Positions 44,391-54,446 of a DNA stretch of 64,000 nucleotides are shown here, one piece after another. A program made the translations under genes and the position numbers. Positions within the stretch are counted from its first letter, which is position 1. Each line of letters starts with the position of its first letter. The notes beneath the pieces were generated by a model. The model saw nothing but the letters and a program-made list of their open reading frames with translations, was not told where the DNA came from and did not search any database. The stretch is from Diplonema papillatum. Lineage: Eukaryota; Euglenozoa; Diplonemea; Diplonemida; Diplonemidae. The stretch is from the NCBI GenBank assembly GCA_030068145.1, contig JAPJBO010000227.1, positions 1 to 64,000 of the forward strand, written 5' to 3'.

Positions 44391-44576
44391 GTCCTTAGAG
44401 GACTAACACAATTCGTTTATTTCCTTAGAGGTACCAAACAAAATTTCGCTAAAAAGTTGCTAAGTACATTTTCAGGGCAAAATACAAATTTGTTAAGTTT
44501 GGTACCTCTAAGGGCATTTTTTGGTAACTCTAAGGAAATAAACGAATTGTTTGGTACCTCTAAGGAAGATCACCCT
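44391..44576. mobile_element. Foldback MITE with TCCTTAGAGG ends
   Basis: ~45-bp inverted termini, each containing AATTCGTTTATTTCCTTAGA and two TCCTTAGAG boxes. It starts about 30 bases after the donor of the preceding exon, so it lies at the very start of the intron. Confidence 0.85.
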
Positions 44577-44598
44577 TCTTTTTTTTTAATAGTACGTC

Positions 44599-45246
44599 CA
44601 GTGCTCCCGCTATCCTCACTTTTTTGGTGAGGAATTCCAAAACCTGTTTGGGACTTGTTTTTTTTTGGTGCCCCCCAAATATTTTCACCCCCCGTGTTGT
44701 GCAGGTTATTAGCTTCGTTTTTGCCTTGGATTCCCGACCAACATTCTTTTGCCGCTCTGAGACCGAGAAAGCTTTTCTCCAGGGGGGGTCCGGGGGGCTT
44801 TGCCCCCCGGCGAACGGTACGGTACAGGTGGAGAAAGTTTGCACTTCTCAGTCTGTTTGTCACAATAAACACTGCACATTCCTGGAGGCAACAGCCCATT
44901 TCAAATTCAACCACCACTCGACACTGCGTGCTGGTGAATCATTGGCACGAGTAGACGCAGACCAGAGATCACATGGAACAAGGCACTTGTGTCGACTCGG
45001 AGAGAATCTGTCAAGAAATCCAGGGCTGCTTCTGATCCTCGACTCTCTTTCTCGGCTCCAGCCCCCGTGGCAGCCCCAGACTTCTGCCCGCCAGCCCATG
45101 AGTAGACCGTGATGCAGTGCTTTGGCTACACGATACCACCAACGGGAAAAAGGTGAGGAATTCCTCATGAGGAATTCCTCACCCTCTTTTTTCGAGCCTC
45201 TTTTTTTTGAGGAATTCCTCGCACTTTTTCGTTAGCGGGAGCACTG
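44599..45246 (-). mobile_element. hAT-like non-autonomous element, copy 2, 8-bp TSD
   Basis: 648 bp, ends CAGTGCTCCCGCTA...TAGCGGGAGCACTG, flanked by AGTACGTC (44591-44598) and AGTACATC (45247-45254). An 8-bp duplication and CAGTG termini are hallmarks of the hAT superfamily. No transposase. Reverse complement of the copy at 6399-7050. Lies in the intron of the VIM-motif gene. Confidence 0.88.
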
Positions 45247-45981
45247 AGTACATCTGTACTGACGGGAACATTTTCCGGAACAACGGTTGCACATGAAAGA
45301 GAAAACGAAGCCAACGAAAAAGTGCTAATACAGGAACCCCCACCCAGAGAGGTTTATACTCTGTACACGCGAAGAACAAGAAACTTTTGCCTTATCATTT
45401 TCATCACCTTTGGTCAGTTGATGCTGATCGTCCGTTGCTTCGTTTATCAGTGCAAGCCCCAACTCCGGAAATGTTCCCGATTTCCCAAACCAAAGCATCA
45501 AGGCGTGGCGCACCATGGGGCTTGGCGCTCGCGCTGAACACAAGCTCGTCGAGACGGTCAGCCACAGGGCAGAGCGGACGGGGTTGTGACACTGTGCTGC
45601 CTCCGACTCAAGCTTTGCAAGCTGTGGTTGACCGTCACGTTCCTGGACCAGGAGCGGCCTTTTTCTTTTTCTTTCTTCTTGAAAGTATGCTAATACTGCA
45701 GGGAATAGCTGCCTAGACCACGAATTGGGGAGTCGGGAGAACCTACAAAGCCGAAAGCAGGACCGACCCCCCGATCTATCGCAACTGGCAGTCTCCTCAA
45801 GCATTTCCTACAAAGCAGGTGCTTATACAAAACAATAACTAGGACTAGTCTCTCAAGGGTTCATACCTTCAAACATGCGTGAGTCTGGGCTAGCGGGTCT
45901 CCGAGGCTGAACGTCAGCCCAGCAGTTTACTGCGTTCCACTATCCTCTTTCTCCGAATCAATCGCCGCACTACGAATACAG
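45247..45981 (+). other. Intron of the VIM-motif gene
   Basis: Carries a partial copy of dispersed repeat C (45480-45655) and a segment shared with 37425-37535 (AAAGTATGCTAATACTGCAG). Ends in the acceptor CGAATACAG. Confidence 0.7.
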
Positions 45982-46051
45982 GCATCTCGGCAGGCACGGC
46001 CGACAAAATGCGTGAAAAGCGAGAACGCGACGAGCTGAGGGCCAAAATAGA
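45982..46051 (+). CDS. VIM-motif gene, exon 2
   Basis: Bounded by ATACAG|GC and ATAGA|GTATGC. Encodes (G)ISAGTADKMREKRERDELRAKIE, a charged helical segment. Phase agrees with the exon ending at 44359 (G+GC) and with the exon starting at 46618 (GA+G). No antisense or alternative-frame protein here is as plausible. Confidence 0.62.
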
Positions 46052-46617
46052 GTATGCATCCTTCCTGCGTTCGTCATCTGATAGGCTGCAGGTACCAACT
46101 AAAGTGCAATTTAGGACCGACGCGGTGTTGAGCACACATGTACGCACTTCCTCGAAAAAGACTTGATGTTAGCAGGTCTCTCAAGAAAGCAACACACGGT
46201 GGTGCAAGCGAAGAACAAATCAGATTGTGTTTGTATTGCCCACTGATTGCTCCCTTCCATTCGGTCGAAGCATCTACGTCGACTACAGCGGTAGTTCGCC
46301 CGGAAGTGGTTAACCACTTAAGGACGGAGGGGGGGCAGGGTTAATTTGGGAAAAGGGGTGGCTCCGTGGCGAATCTCAGGTATCCGTTGGAGCTCGGAGC
46401 AGGATTTCTGCACGGGTGAAGGACGCATTTCAAAGATTTGTGTCGGATCTTTCCGATACAGCAAACAGCGGCCACTTTCGACCATTATTTGGCCTCTCGC
46501 CCGCGAACGTGACACCCGCGAATTTTCGTGAGTTATCTACCACTACAGTGGTAGTTCGTCCGGAAGTGGTTAAACGTTAAACTAATATTTCCTCCCCGAA
46601 CTTGAACAAATTGACAG

Positions 46618-46744
46618 GAATATGGCATACCGATTGAAGGAAGAGGTGCCGCTCGCTGTCCGAGGAAAGGAAACGCCCCTTCCGAAGCTTCGCAGCTACA
46701 AAGACCACCTCGAGCAGAAGCTGAGGGAAAAAGGGCTCGACTGA
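46618..46744 (+). CDS. VIM-motif gene, terminal exon
   Basis: After TTGACAG, encodes ENMAYRLKEEVPLAVRGKE, TPLPKLRSYKDHLEQKLREK and GLD, then TGA. Highly charged, probably helical. I do not recognise the family; the whole predicted product is a small charged protein without a catalytic domain. Between exons 2 and 3 a ~40-bp segment (GGTAGTTCGYCCGGAAGTGG) occurs twice (46290, 46547). Confidence 0.6.
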
Positions 46745-47129
46745 ACTCTCGGAAGGGAAGAAGTTGGACGGCAGATGGTAAACATGCACTTTGGCTGGTT
46801 CAAACGTCGATATGAGTTGCCGAATTCCAATTTTTGATGCCTTGAAACACGTTGCGACTGCGCCGGTGTCGCTGTTGCCGCTGCAGCGTGGTTATACGCA
46901 CTTCGTCTGAAGGTGTACATGGCGCCAAACTCCTGGTGGCACTTCCATGAATTCCTCTTGTGCCTGTCTCTTCTTCACTTCGGGCGGCGGCGCCGGCGCA
47001 CTCAACTGCCAACGCCGCAACTCCGGCCCAGCACCCCCGCCCGGCGAACGCCGCCCAATGCAAAGGCGAACCGATGCAAACGCGAAAAAAACGAGCGAGA
47101 GGGGTCAGGCTCCGACCGGGACTGCTCAC
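46745..47129. other. Downstream of the VIM-motif gene / possible - strand intron
   Basis: If the transporter exon at 47130-47355 is real, its downstream intron and later exons would lie here on the - strand; I find none with conserved transporter sequence. Confidence 0.4.
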
Positions 47130-47355
47130 GAGGTAAGGCCGGAGGAGAACGAGGGCGAGGGTGCTGAGGCCCCCGATGACCCAGGCGCAGCCGCCCAGGA
47201 CGAAGCCTGCGCTGAAGTAGTCGGCGCAGAGTCCGATGACCAAGGGCGAGATCAAGAACACGATGTTGCCCGCACTTATCCTTCGGCGACAGGTCGAGCG
47301 ACAGCGCCACCCCCTCGTAGGCCGCCCCCGCGGCGGCGCAACGAACGCGTTCCAT
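47130..47355 (-). pseudogene. Major-facilitator-like transporter exon, decayed
   Basis: On the - strand: YEGVALSLDLSPKDK in one frame, then SAGNIVFLISPLVIGLCADYF and FVLGGCAWVIGGLSTLALVL in another, ending at a CTC|GTGAGC donor (47129). The hydrophobic part reads as two membrane helices joined by a short CADYFSAG loop, as in MFS transporters. The frame changes near 47275, so a frameshift, sequencing error or tiny intron separates them. Upstream boundary CAG|ATG at 47355. No partner exon found; most likely a gene fragment. Confidence 0.42.
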
Positions 47356-47889
47356 CTGATGCGACGTAGACACGGAGTGTGCATAGTGCGTTGCTCAGGG
47401 TCGTCGAAGGCCAACAACAAATTTACACGCTTCGTAGTCTTTGCCGTCGTTGTTCGGAACCTTGCACCTTGCAGTCGTCGTCGTTGTTGCCGCTGCAGTC
47501 GTGGGCACATGCACTTACAAGCTTCCTCCGAGAGACTTTACCCCAGATACCGTTTGCCAGCCTCAACCGTGCATAAGAGGCAGTGTTCTGCCTGGCGTAT
47601 CTAAGACTTTCCCCCGAGAGTTTCAAGCTACCCTACGGTCAAAGAAGTCGTGGCCGTGACCTGTCCCACTGTGCGCTCGCTTCAAGTTCTTTGCGCCTCG
47701 TTACCGTCCCTGAGAGCACACCGGCCAATGTCCAGTTGCACCCTCTGCGAAGCGCGTTTCAGCTTGTGTTTGAACGCGTTTTTCGTGGTTTCCCGATTCT
47801 GAAGGAACCAAGAGGGTCGCCTGTTGGCACTTAACGGGCCGTGATGCCGAGGGCCCATCCAACGTTCTCAGTGCTCCCCCCCCACCCGG
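47356..47889. other. No gene recognised
   Basis: 47560-47610 carries the short dispersed repeat GAGGCAGTGTTCTGCCT. Otherwise nothing supported. Confidence 0.5.
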
Positions 47890-48137
47890 TAGTAGGGGCC
47901 TTCTCCCCGTGACGGATTCGCCCGTGCTCTAGTAGCACGGGTGGTCCTGGCTGTGACGAGCTACGAACAGCCGCCTGACAAACCAGACTCACACCGCAGT
48001 CCTGTCTGCAGGCACTCAGGTTCCGCGCTGATGGTGGTCCCCCGCATGTGTCCGTTGCTTAAAGGACCGAAACACGGCGCAGACGGGACCAGTGCGGTGT
48101 TGAGCACATACCCATTCCAAGCACGTTCTTGCAATCT
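47890..48137 (+). repeat. Dispersed repeat D, copy 3
   Basis: Same ends as copies at 28511 and 30053; a few substitutions and a small change near 48045. Confidence 0.85.
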
Positions 48138-48273
48138 CACCCCTTTGCTGCCTGCCTCCTGGCTGCAATCTTGCCGCGCATCTAGCTCTAAAGTCCTGCC
48201 TATCGTAGCAGATTTTCGAGGCCGCCGTTGCCATTTCTCGTTTTGTCACTACCGCATGGCACCAATGGGGTTG

Positions 48274-48455
48274 CCCAGCTGTCGGCTGACACTCAGGTTC
48301 CGCACTGATGATGCCGCGTCGTGCGTCTGTGTCACTACCTCACGGCGCCGCTGATTGCCCAGCTGTCGGCTGACACTCAGGTTCCGCACGATGCCGCGTC
48401 GTGCGTCCGTGTCACTACCTCACGGCGCCGCTGATTGCCCAGCAGTCGACTGACA
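48274..48455. repeat. ~84-bp tandem repeat
   Basis: Two units plus a partial third with CAGCTGTCGGCTGACACTCA and TGTCACTACCTCACGGCGCC. Confidence 0.88.
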
Positions 48456-48592
48456 CCTGCCGAATGATCCCGCGTTGTGTCTGTGTCATTAACCCACTAG
48501 CCCGCTTGTTTTCGTACTTCATAAAAAAGGCCTCTCTTACTTACAACTTTGTGAAATGCTGCGAATCCCGTGGCCCTAAAAATAAAACAAGG

Positions 48593-49058
48593 AAATGTGT
48601 GACACGTGTCAACTTCCTATTTTTTCGCGTTTTCCTTGATTTTTTCAGGGCCGAGGGATGCGTCGTTCACACGCACGAGAGTTCGCTTGAGACCCCTCCA
48701 CACAGCAGCTTTTCGGAAGCGACGCTTGTTTTCGTACATCATAGAAAAGGTCTCTACTCTAAAATTTGACATGCTCCGAAGGAGTGTTGCGACCCTCGCC
48801 CGAAACCAAATGTCCAAAATGAACCCTTTCGACGTCGACGTCCGCAGCGACTTCGCAAAGGGGAAAGCCTCGTTCGCGTTCATCGACGGCACGTGCGTCA
48901 AGGACCCAGACCTGCCGGGAGAAGGTGCGGGCCGGGTGCAGTGTGGGGGTCTCAAGCGAACTTTTTGTGCGTGTTAACGCTGCATCCCTCGGCCCTTTAA
49001 AAAATCAAGGAAAACGCGAAGTATTCGTAGTTGGCATGTGTCACTCAATTTCCGCAAA
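48593..49058. mobile_element. Foldback element carrying a captured aminotransferase 5' end
   Basis: Two ~110-bp inverted arms (48593-48701 and 48942-49058) share GACGCATCCCTCGGCCCT, ATCAAGGAAAACGCG and a GACACGTGTC-like tip. Between them, 48703-48935 copies the promoter-proximal and 5' coding part of the intact gene that starts at 49142. A weaker third copy of the promoter box (TTTTCGTACTTCATAAAAAA) lies at 48509. Resembles a Pack-type TIR element, but target duplications were not found. Confidence 0.72.
48771..48935 (+). pseudogene. Truncated duplicate of the aminotransferase 5' coding region
   Basis: Encodes MLRRSVATLARNQMSKMN, continuing to CVKDPDLP with only two amino-acid changes from the intact gene (A8T and T20F, counted from the start Met), then loses homology inside the right inverted arm. 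About 52 codons; cannot make an enzyme. Confidence 0.85.
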
Positions 49059-49141
49059 CCAGTCCAGGAGTGCCAACCCAATTTTTTCGGAAGCGACGCT
49101 CGTTTTCGTACGTCATAAAAAAGGCCTCTACAAAATTTGAC

Positions 49142-50017
49142 ATGCTCCGAAGGAGTGTCGCAGCCCTCGCCCGAAACCAAATGTCCAAAATGAACCCGAC
49201 CGACGTCGACGTCCGCAGCGACTTCGCGAAGGGAAAAGCCTCGTTCGCGTTCATCGACGGCACGTGCGTCAAGGACCCGGACCTGCCGGAGAAGGTGCGG
49301 GCGGTGTGCGTGTACGAGGTGTTCAAGGTGCACAAGGGCAAGCCCTGCTACCTGGACCAGCACCTCGCGCGCCTGCGGCACAGCTGCGAGTCGGTCAAAT
49401 TCGCCGTCGACACCGACGCCATAAAGGCGGGCGTCGACGAGGTTGTGAAGGCATGCGAGCTGACCAACCAGAACATCAAGATCCTGCTTGCCCGCGAAGA
49501 AGGCAAAGACGGCGTCCGCGTGTTCGCGTACCCGGTGGAGTCGTTCTACCCCCCGTTGGACTACTACGAGAAGGGCGTCGTCGGCGAAGTAATCGAATAC
49601 ATCCGGGAAGACCCGACGTCGAAAATCCTGGACATGAAGTTGAAGCAAAAGCTCGAAGAGGCGAAGGCCAGAGGCGTGTTCGAGCTCCTGCTCTCCGACA
49701 AAGAAGGCAACATCTTGGAAGGCACCCGGAGCAACGTGTTCTGCATCATCGACGGCAAACTGCACACGGCACCCTCGGACCGCGTCGTGCAGGGCGTCAC
49801 GCGAGACCGAGTCCTCGATTTGTGCACCAAAAATTCGGTCCCCGTGACCTTCACCCCGCTGACCGTGCGGCTGCTGAAGAACGCGTCTTCGGTCTTCCTC
49901 ACGTCGACGTCGAACGGCATCCTGCCCTTCTCCGCGGTCGACACGTTTCACTACAACATCGCCGGCGACAAGGTCCTGCAGAACCTGATGATGGAGTGGT
50001 TCTCAACCTCGGAATAG
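49142..50017 (+). CDS. Class IV (fold type IV) PLP aminotransferase, probably organellar
   Basis: 291 residues, single exon, intact. Shows the fold-type-IV signature: YEVFKVHKGKPCYLDQHLARL near the N-terminus, the Schiff-base Lys region DPTSKILDMKLKQK (Lys161 by alignment with D-amino-acid aminotransferase; Lys166 less likely), ELLLSDKEGNILEGTRSNVF (Glu193) and the C-terminal VFLTSTSNGILP. The family includes branched-chain and D-amino-acid transaminases and aminodeoxychorismate lyase; I cannot choose among them. MLRRSVAALARNQ looks like a mitochondrial or plastid presequence. The Met at 49142 is chosen because it starts the segment shared with the duplicate at 48771; the frame is open further upstream, but that part lies in the foldback element. 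Confidence 0.93.
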   Translation: MLRRSVAALARNQMSKMNPTDVDVRSDFAKGKASFAFIDGTCVKDPDLPEKVRAVCVYEVFKVHKGKPCYLDQHLARLRHSCESVKFAVDTDAIKAGVDEVVKACELTNQNIKILLAREEGKDGVRVFAYPVESFYPPLDYYEKGVVGEVIEYIREDPTSKILDMKLKQKLEEAKARGVFELLLSDKEGNILEGTRSNVFCIIDGKLHTAPSDRVVQGVTRDRVLDLCTKNSVPVTFTPLTVRLLKNASSVFLTSTSNGILPFSAVDTFHYNIAGDKVLQNLMMEWFSTSE

Positions 50018-50098
50018 GTGGGGGGCAGTCGTGCGTCGACGCTGCCGCCGCGAAAGTGAAGCGTGCTTGGCTCCTGCCGACCCTTCTCCGTCGTCGTC

Positions 50099-50370
50099 AC
50101 AACCTGATGAACAGCGACCTGCGTCGAGTCAGATTGTTTCAGATCCGACTCAGCCGGAGTGTCTCCGAGTTGTCGACACACACAGAATATGGGCGCGTCG
50201 TGCGTGATGAAGTACGAGCTTCCCGTGTTTATGCAACCTGATGAACAGCGACCTGCATCGAGTCAGATTGTTTCAGCCGGAGTGTCTTCGAGTTGTCGAC
50301 ACAGAATATGGGCGCGTCGTGCGTGATGAAGTACGAGCTTCTCGTGTTTATGCGACAAGCATGGTACCGA
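50099..50370. repeat. ~138-bp tandem duplication behind the aminotransferase stop
   Basis: AACCTGATGAACAGCGACCT through AAGTACGAGCTTCYCGTGTT occurs twice (50099 and 50239), the second with two small deletions. It starts about 80 bases after the stop codon, so probably in the 3' UTR. Confidence 0.9.
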
Positions 50371-51182
50371 ATATTCGTGCATGATGATTCCGAGCTTCCC
50401 GCGTCTCATGCGACCATCTGCGCATCTCGGCACCGTAATGAGAGCCGAAGATGGCAACTCGTTTCGAGTTTCCATGTTCGTTCTCTCTCTCGCCTTCCGT
50501 TGCTGTTCGAATCCGCAGAGACGTTCTCGGCCTCCGATTCGTCGTCGTACATCGAGCCGCTGATGCGAAGCGAAGCATGTGTCATTCATTGTGTCTCCCG
50601 CCGACTCTTCTCCAACGACGTCGCCAGCAACCTGGTACAACCGGGTAAAACCGGTGTTCGGTTGCGGTACAGGCAATTGCGGACCCGCCCCTGTCTCCTC
50701 CGCCAACCCCATGAAGCTGTTGGACCGTGATTCCATTCCACTCGTTCTACGGCCTCTTCGGTACCGTTCGAAACATTCCGTATGCACACTTGGCTTCGTA
50801 CGTTGCCCCCCTCCACGGTGTGCGTGCGTCGCCATGTCTTTCAAAACCGAGCGGCGAGGGGAGATCCTTTTCGGGAGGGAGAGGGGAGGCTCGCTTTGTT
50901 GTCACCCCATACCACAGTGTCCCTTGCTTTCGGGTAGGAATGGGGACGGGATGTGTGTGACTTGAGAGCTCAGCATCCAACTGCCGACGACAAGGCCCTC
51001 AGCCCCGGCTACAGCTTTGTCAGTTGCGCCTGCACCCGAAAGGGTCGGTTGGGCATATCTTATAGGTTTGCCATTCTGCCATCTGTCCAACACAGCGCGA
51101 AAACGCACTGCATGTCGGAAAAATGCGAAAATAATATAAAGAGTTCCATTCGGAGTCGAAGCAGCTACGTCGACCTGATTAG
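50371..51182. other. No gene recognised
   Basis: Two overlapping frames longer than 140 codons, one per strand, neither with a motif. Possibly aminotransferase 3' UTR and intergenic DNA. Confidence 0.45.
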
Positions 51183-51842
51183 TAGGAAATGCTTGAGGAG
51201 ACTGCCAGTTGCGTTAGATCAAAGGAGGTAAATGTGCTGTAGCCCACACGAAACTCAGGTGGGTTTAGTGGCGGGCGTAAGCGTTCAACAAAAAAGACCC
51301 ACTTTTTGTAGCTGTATTGTTTTTCTCCCCCCTCTAGCCTCCTTCGCAAATGAGCACAAGGCAGTCCCTCGAGTATTTTTTCGTTCTGTTTTGCCAACAG
51401 CTGCGACTCATCCACGCACTGTTTCGCGGAGAGAAAACGTTAGGTTCTGACGAACGCTGGCGTGCGAAGGCCAAACGCCTCGCCCTTCTCACAACAGAGC
51501 GACACTACGCAACACGCCCGAACCCGAAGGTTTCTCCCCAAAGCGGGCCTTTTTTTGTTGGTGGGGGGGGAGTCATTTGGCTCTTCGCCGAGTGCCTCTC
51601 CGTAGTAGGAATTGGCAGCTAGCTTCTGGCCTCATCGCACTCGGTCTCGGCTTGGGTCATCGAGTTCATTCTTCATCAGAACGGGAAGGAAGGAGAGAAG
51701 TCTGACAGAAACCTGATAACTTGCTTACTAGCGAATGGGATAGAGTGTGCCTGTTGACCAACGGGAAGGAAGGAGAGAAGTCTGACAGAAACCTGATAAC
51801 TTGCTTACTAGCGAATGGGATAGAGTGTGCCTGTTGACCATG
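51183..51842. repeat. Dispersed and duplicated repeats
   Basis: 51183-51305 is the TAAATGTGCTGTAGCCCACA repeat. 51400-51728 matches the core of the 30.5-31.9-kb duplication. 51685-51841 contains a 79-bp tandem duplication (GGAAGGAAGGAGAGAAGTCT ... GTGTGCCTGTTGACCA). Confidence 0.88.
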
Positions 51843-52513
51843 TCAATGGGCCAACCAGGCGAGATCACATTCCATCCACCAAAAAGCCTCGGGAAAAATT
51901 CAGTCTCAGTAGACCCACCTCAACCCACCCGAATTCTCCTGTTGTAGGCTCGGGTGGTGTGCCCATCCTGCCATGCGCTTTGCTCCAGTTCCTACCGTAT
52001 ACTAAAGTAGTAGGAGTAGTAGTAGTAGTAGTAGTAGCAGCAGCAGTTTGAACTTGATATGCGGCAACAATCTGTGACGATAGACTGCACAAGTAGTAGT
52101 AGTAGTATCCTGAGGGAAGGGTCACTCCTTTTTTCCCGCGCTTTCGCCGTCGTGCAAACTTGTCGGGCTGCAACTGCTGCGGGAAGCTAGTGACACGTTC
52201 GCATTCTGAAAAGGAATCGAAACCCTCGCCTGCTCGTTTCGCCGAGCGGCATGTCCAGACCGAAGGCACGACAGGGTCAGTTTGGCTTCATTCTGACCGT
52301 TGTCCAAATGTTAAACGAAGCCCTGCGCCTTGTCGAACTTCGCTTGGTCCCTCGCCAGGAGCGACAGCCGTTTGAAACGGATTCGAACCTCCTCGCCTGC
52401 TCGTTTCGCCGAGCGGCATGTCCAGACCGAAGGCACGACAGGGTCAGTTTGAACTGACCGTTGTCCAAATGTTAAACGAAGCCCTGCGCCTTGTCGACCT
52501 TTGTCAACTTCGC
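51843..52513. repeat. Trinucleotide tract and ~168-bp tandem duplication
   Basis: 52005-52047 is a (GTA)n/(GCA)n tract. 52216-52350 and 52384-52513 are two copies containing GAGCGGCATGTCCAGACCGA and CCGTTGTCCAAATGTTAAAC. No gene. Confidence 0.85.
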
Positions 52514-54279
52514 TTGGTTCCAGGCCTCAAGAAGAAGGAGCGTCGGCCGGTCATAGCGAATGGCCAAACAAGACAGACCGTTACCTACTGAGGCTGCCTG
52601 CCATACCGCCGGCCATAGTAACCTAGCCCGTGAGAAACGAAACTAACTCCTTAACTCCAGCTTCTGAGACTGGACTCCATCGTTATGCCCGAAGGACCTC
52701 AGTGCCGAAATCCACCCAATGGCTTATAACAACGCTCCCTTCCCAATGAGAGGCAGTGCTCTGCCTAAACATTAAACTAAGATTTTCCCCAAGGGATTCA
52801 AGCGAACTTTCACTCTAAAAAAGGAAGCAGTCTAAAAAAAAAAAAGAAACCATTCAAGATAAAAGACAAATTCCATTTGCCGAAGAAGCGCCCCGAACTC
52901 CACATAAAACCCAGAGTTTCACAAGCGGCGTTTTTTTTTTTTTTTTTTTTTTCTTGTTCACTCTAAGAAGCCACTGCAGCAAAGCGGAAGCGCGAGCTGA
53001 ACAACCCCTTTTTGTTTTTGTTTTTTTGAATAAGCACCTGCTTTGTAGGAAAGATTGGAGGAGGCTGCCAGTTGCAAAAATCCCAAAGGAGGTAAATGCG
53101 CTCTGTAGCCACGAAACACAGGTAAATCTGGGTTTTGTGGCGGGCGTATGCGTCCGACACAAAATCTTTAAAAACATAGCCTTAACTCTAAAAACATAAG
53201 CACAAGGCAGTCCCTCGAGTATTCTTTCTATACACATGCACGGCATTTTCTTCTGGCCTGATTGCTCAATCGAACACCGTCGCAGGGGGGGAATATCGCG
53301 ATTGCAACTTCCTAATGCGATTTTCCTCGCGCGGGAGGGGTGGTGGTTTGCGAGTTTTTTTTTTTTCTGTCCTCGTTTTTTTCTCGCTTCCGATGATTCC
53401 AACCGGGGGCGTCTCTGACAGCTAGAAGTGCTGTCACGCACCAGCACCCCTCTTTCTGACGTCGACTTGACGCTATCAAACGCGCATGAGAAACAGTGTT
53501 CTGCCGAACCATATCCCACGGACGAACTGCACCATATGTGAGCCGGTCCATCCCCTCTTGATAGACCGTGATAGACCGAAGAATACAGCATCGGGCAATT
53601 CGATGCAGCTCTAGGGACTAGGGATGGACCTGATAGACTGTGGTGGACCGTGATTCACTGTGATAAACAGCGGCAGGTACTTCGATGCAGGTTCAAGAGA
53701 TAGGGACGGACCGGCTCACATATGGCGTAGTTAATTCGCGAGTATCTGCAAGAGGCCACGGGTGCCCGTCCTGAGTCGCTTCCATGTGTATTCATTCAGC
53801 GTCGAGGTGCGCATTCGAGGGAACTGCCACGAAATCTTTCAAATGCGCCCTACGAACCCCCCCTTTTTGAGTACGACCCAAGATTTGCCCTGAAACGTCC
53901 ATTTTTCCAAAATCAACACCCACACTCCGTCCGTATGTGGTTAAGGTAACTTTTTTTGTACAAGCTCCTGCTTTGTAGGAAATGCTTGAGGAGACTGCCA
54001 GTTGCGAAAGATCAAAGGAGGTAAATGTGCTGTAGCCCACGCGAAACACAAGTACATCTGGGTATAGTGGGCGGGCGTAAGCGTTCAACAAAAAAGACCC
54101 ACTTTGTAGTTGAATTGTTTACCCCCCGCTAGCTGTGCTGGGCTGCGCTATGCTACACTGGGGGGTCCTTGGTTGCAGCTCCGCAACCACACTGAGAAAT
54201 CACTTTCTTGATAAAAAGTTAACCACCCCCACAGGCATGTGGAGGAATACAGAGGACCCAGCTTTCCATATAAGCCCCT
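52514..54279. other. No gene; several dispersed repeats
   Basis: 52640-52690 is a MITE 2 right end. 52740-52790 is the CTGCCTAAACATTAAACTAA repeat. 52930-52952 is a T-run. 53031-53160 and 53968-54110 are copies of the GAGGTAAATGTGCTGTAGCC repeat; 53558-53722 is the segment shared with 43398-43565. Confidence 0.7.
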
Positions 54280-54446
54280 GGGCCGATGGCCCCCAAAAAA
54301 AATTTTTTGGAAAAAAAAAACAATTTGCTCAACTTCCTCAAAAATTACCGCAGTTTTTAAATTTTAAAATTCAAAAAACCCAATTTTTTTCTGGAAAAAA
54401 AAATTTGGCCATTTCTAAAAAGACACAAGGTTTTGACTCTGCATGG
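54280..54446. mobile_element. MITE family 1, left end missing
   Basis: Interior (CTCAACTTCCTCAAAAATTA) and right terminus (GGTTTTGACTCTGCATG) match the family; no left CATGCAGGG end. Confidence 0.8.

Noticed and set aside
50263-50844. 193-codon - strand frame behind the aminotransferase
   Set aside because: It spans the tandem duplication and lacks any recognised motif; probably chance in 3' UTR DNA.
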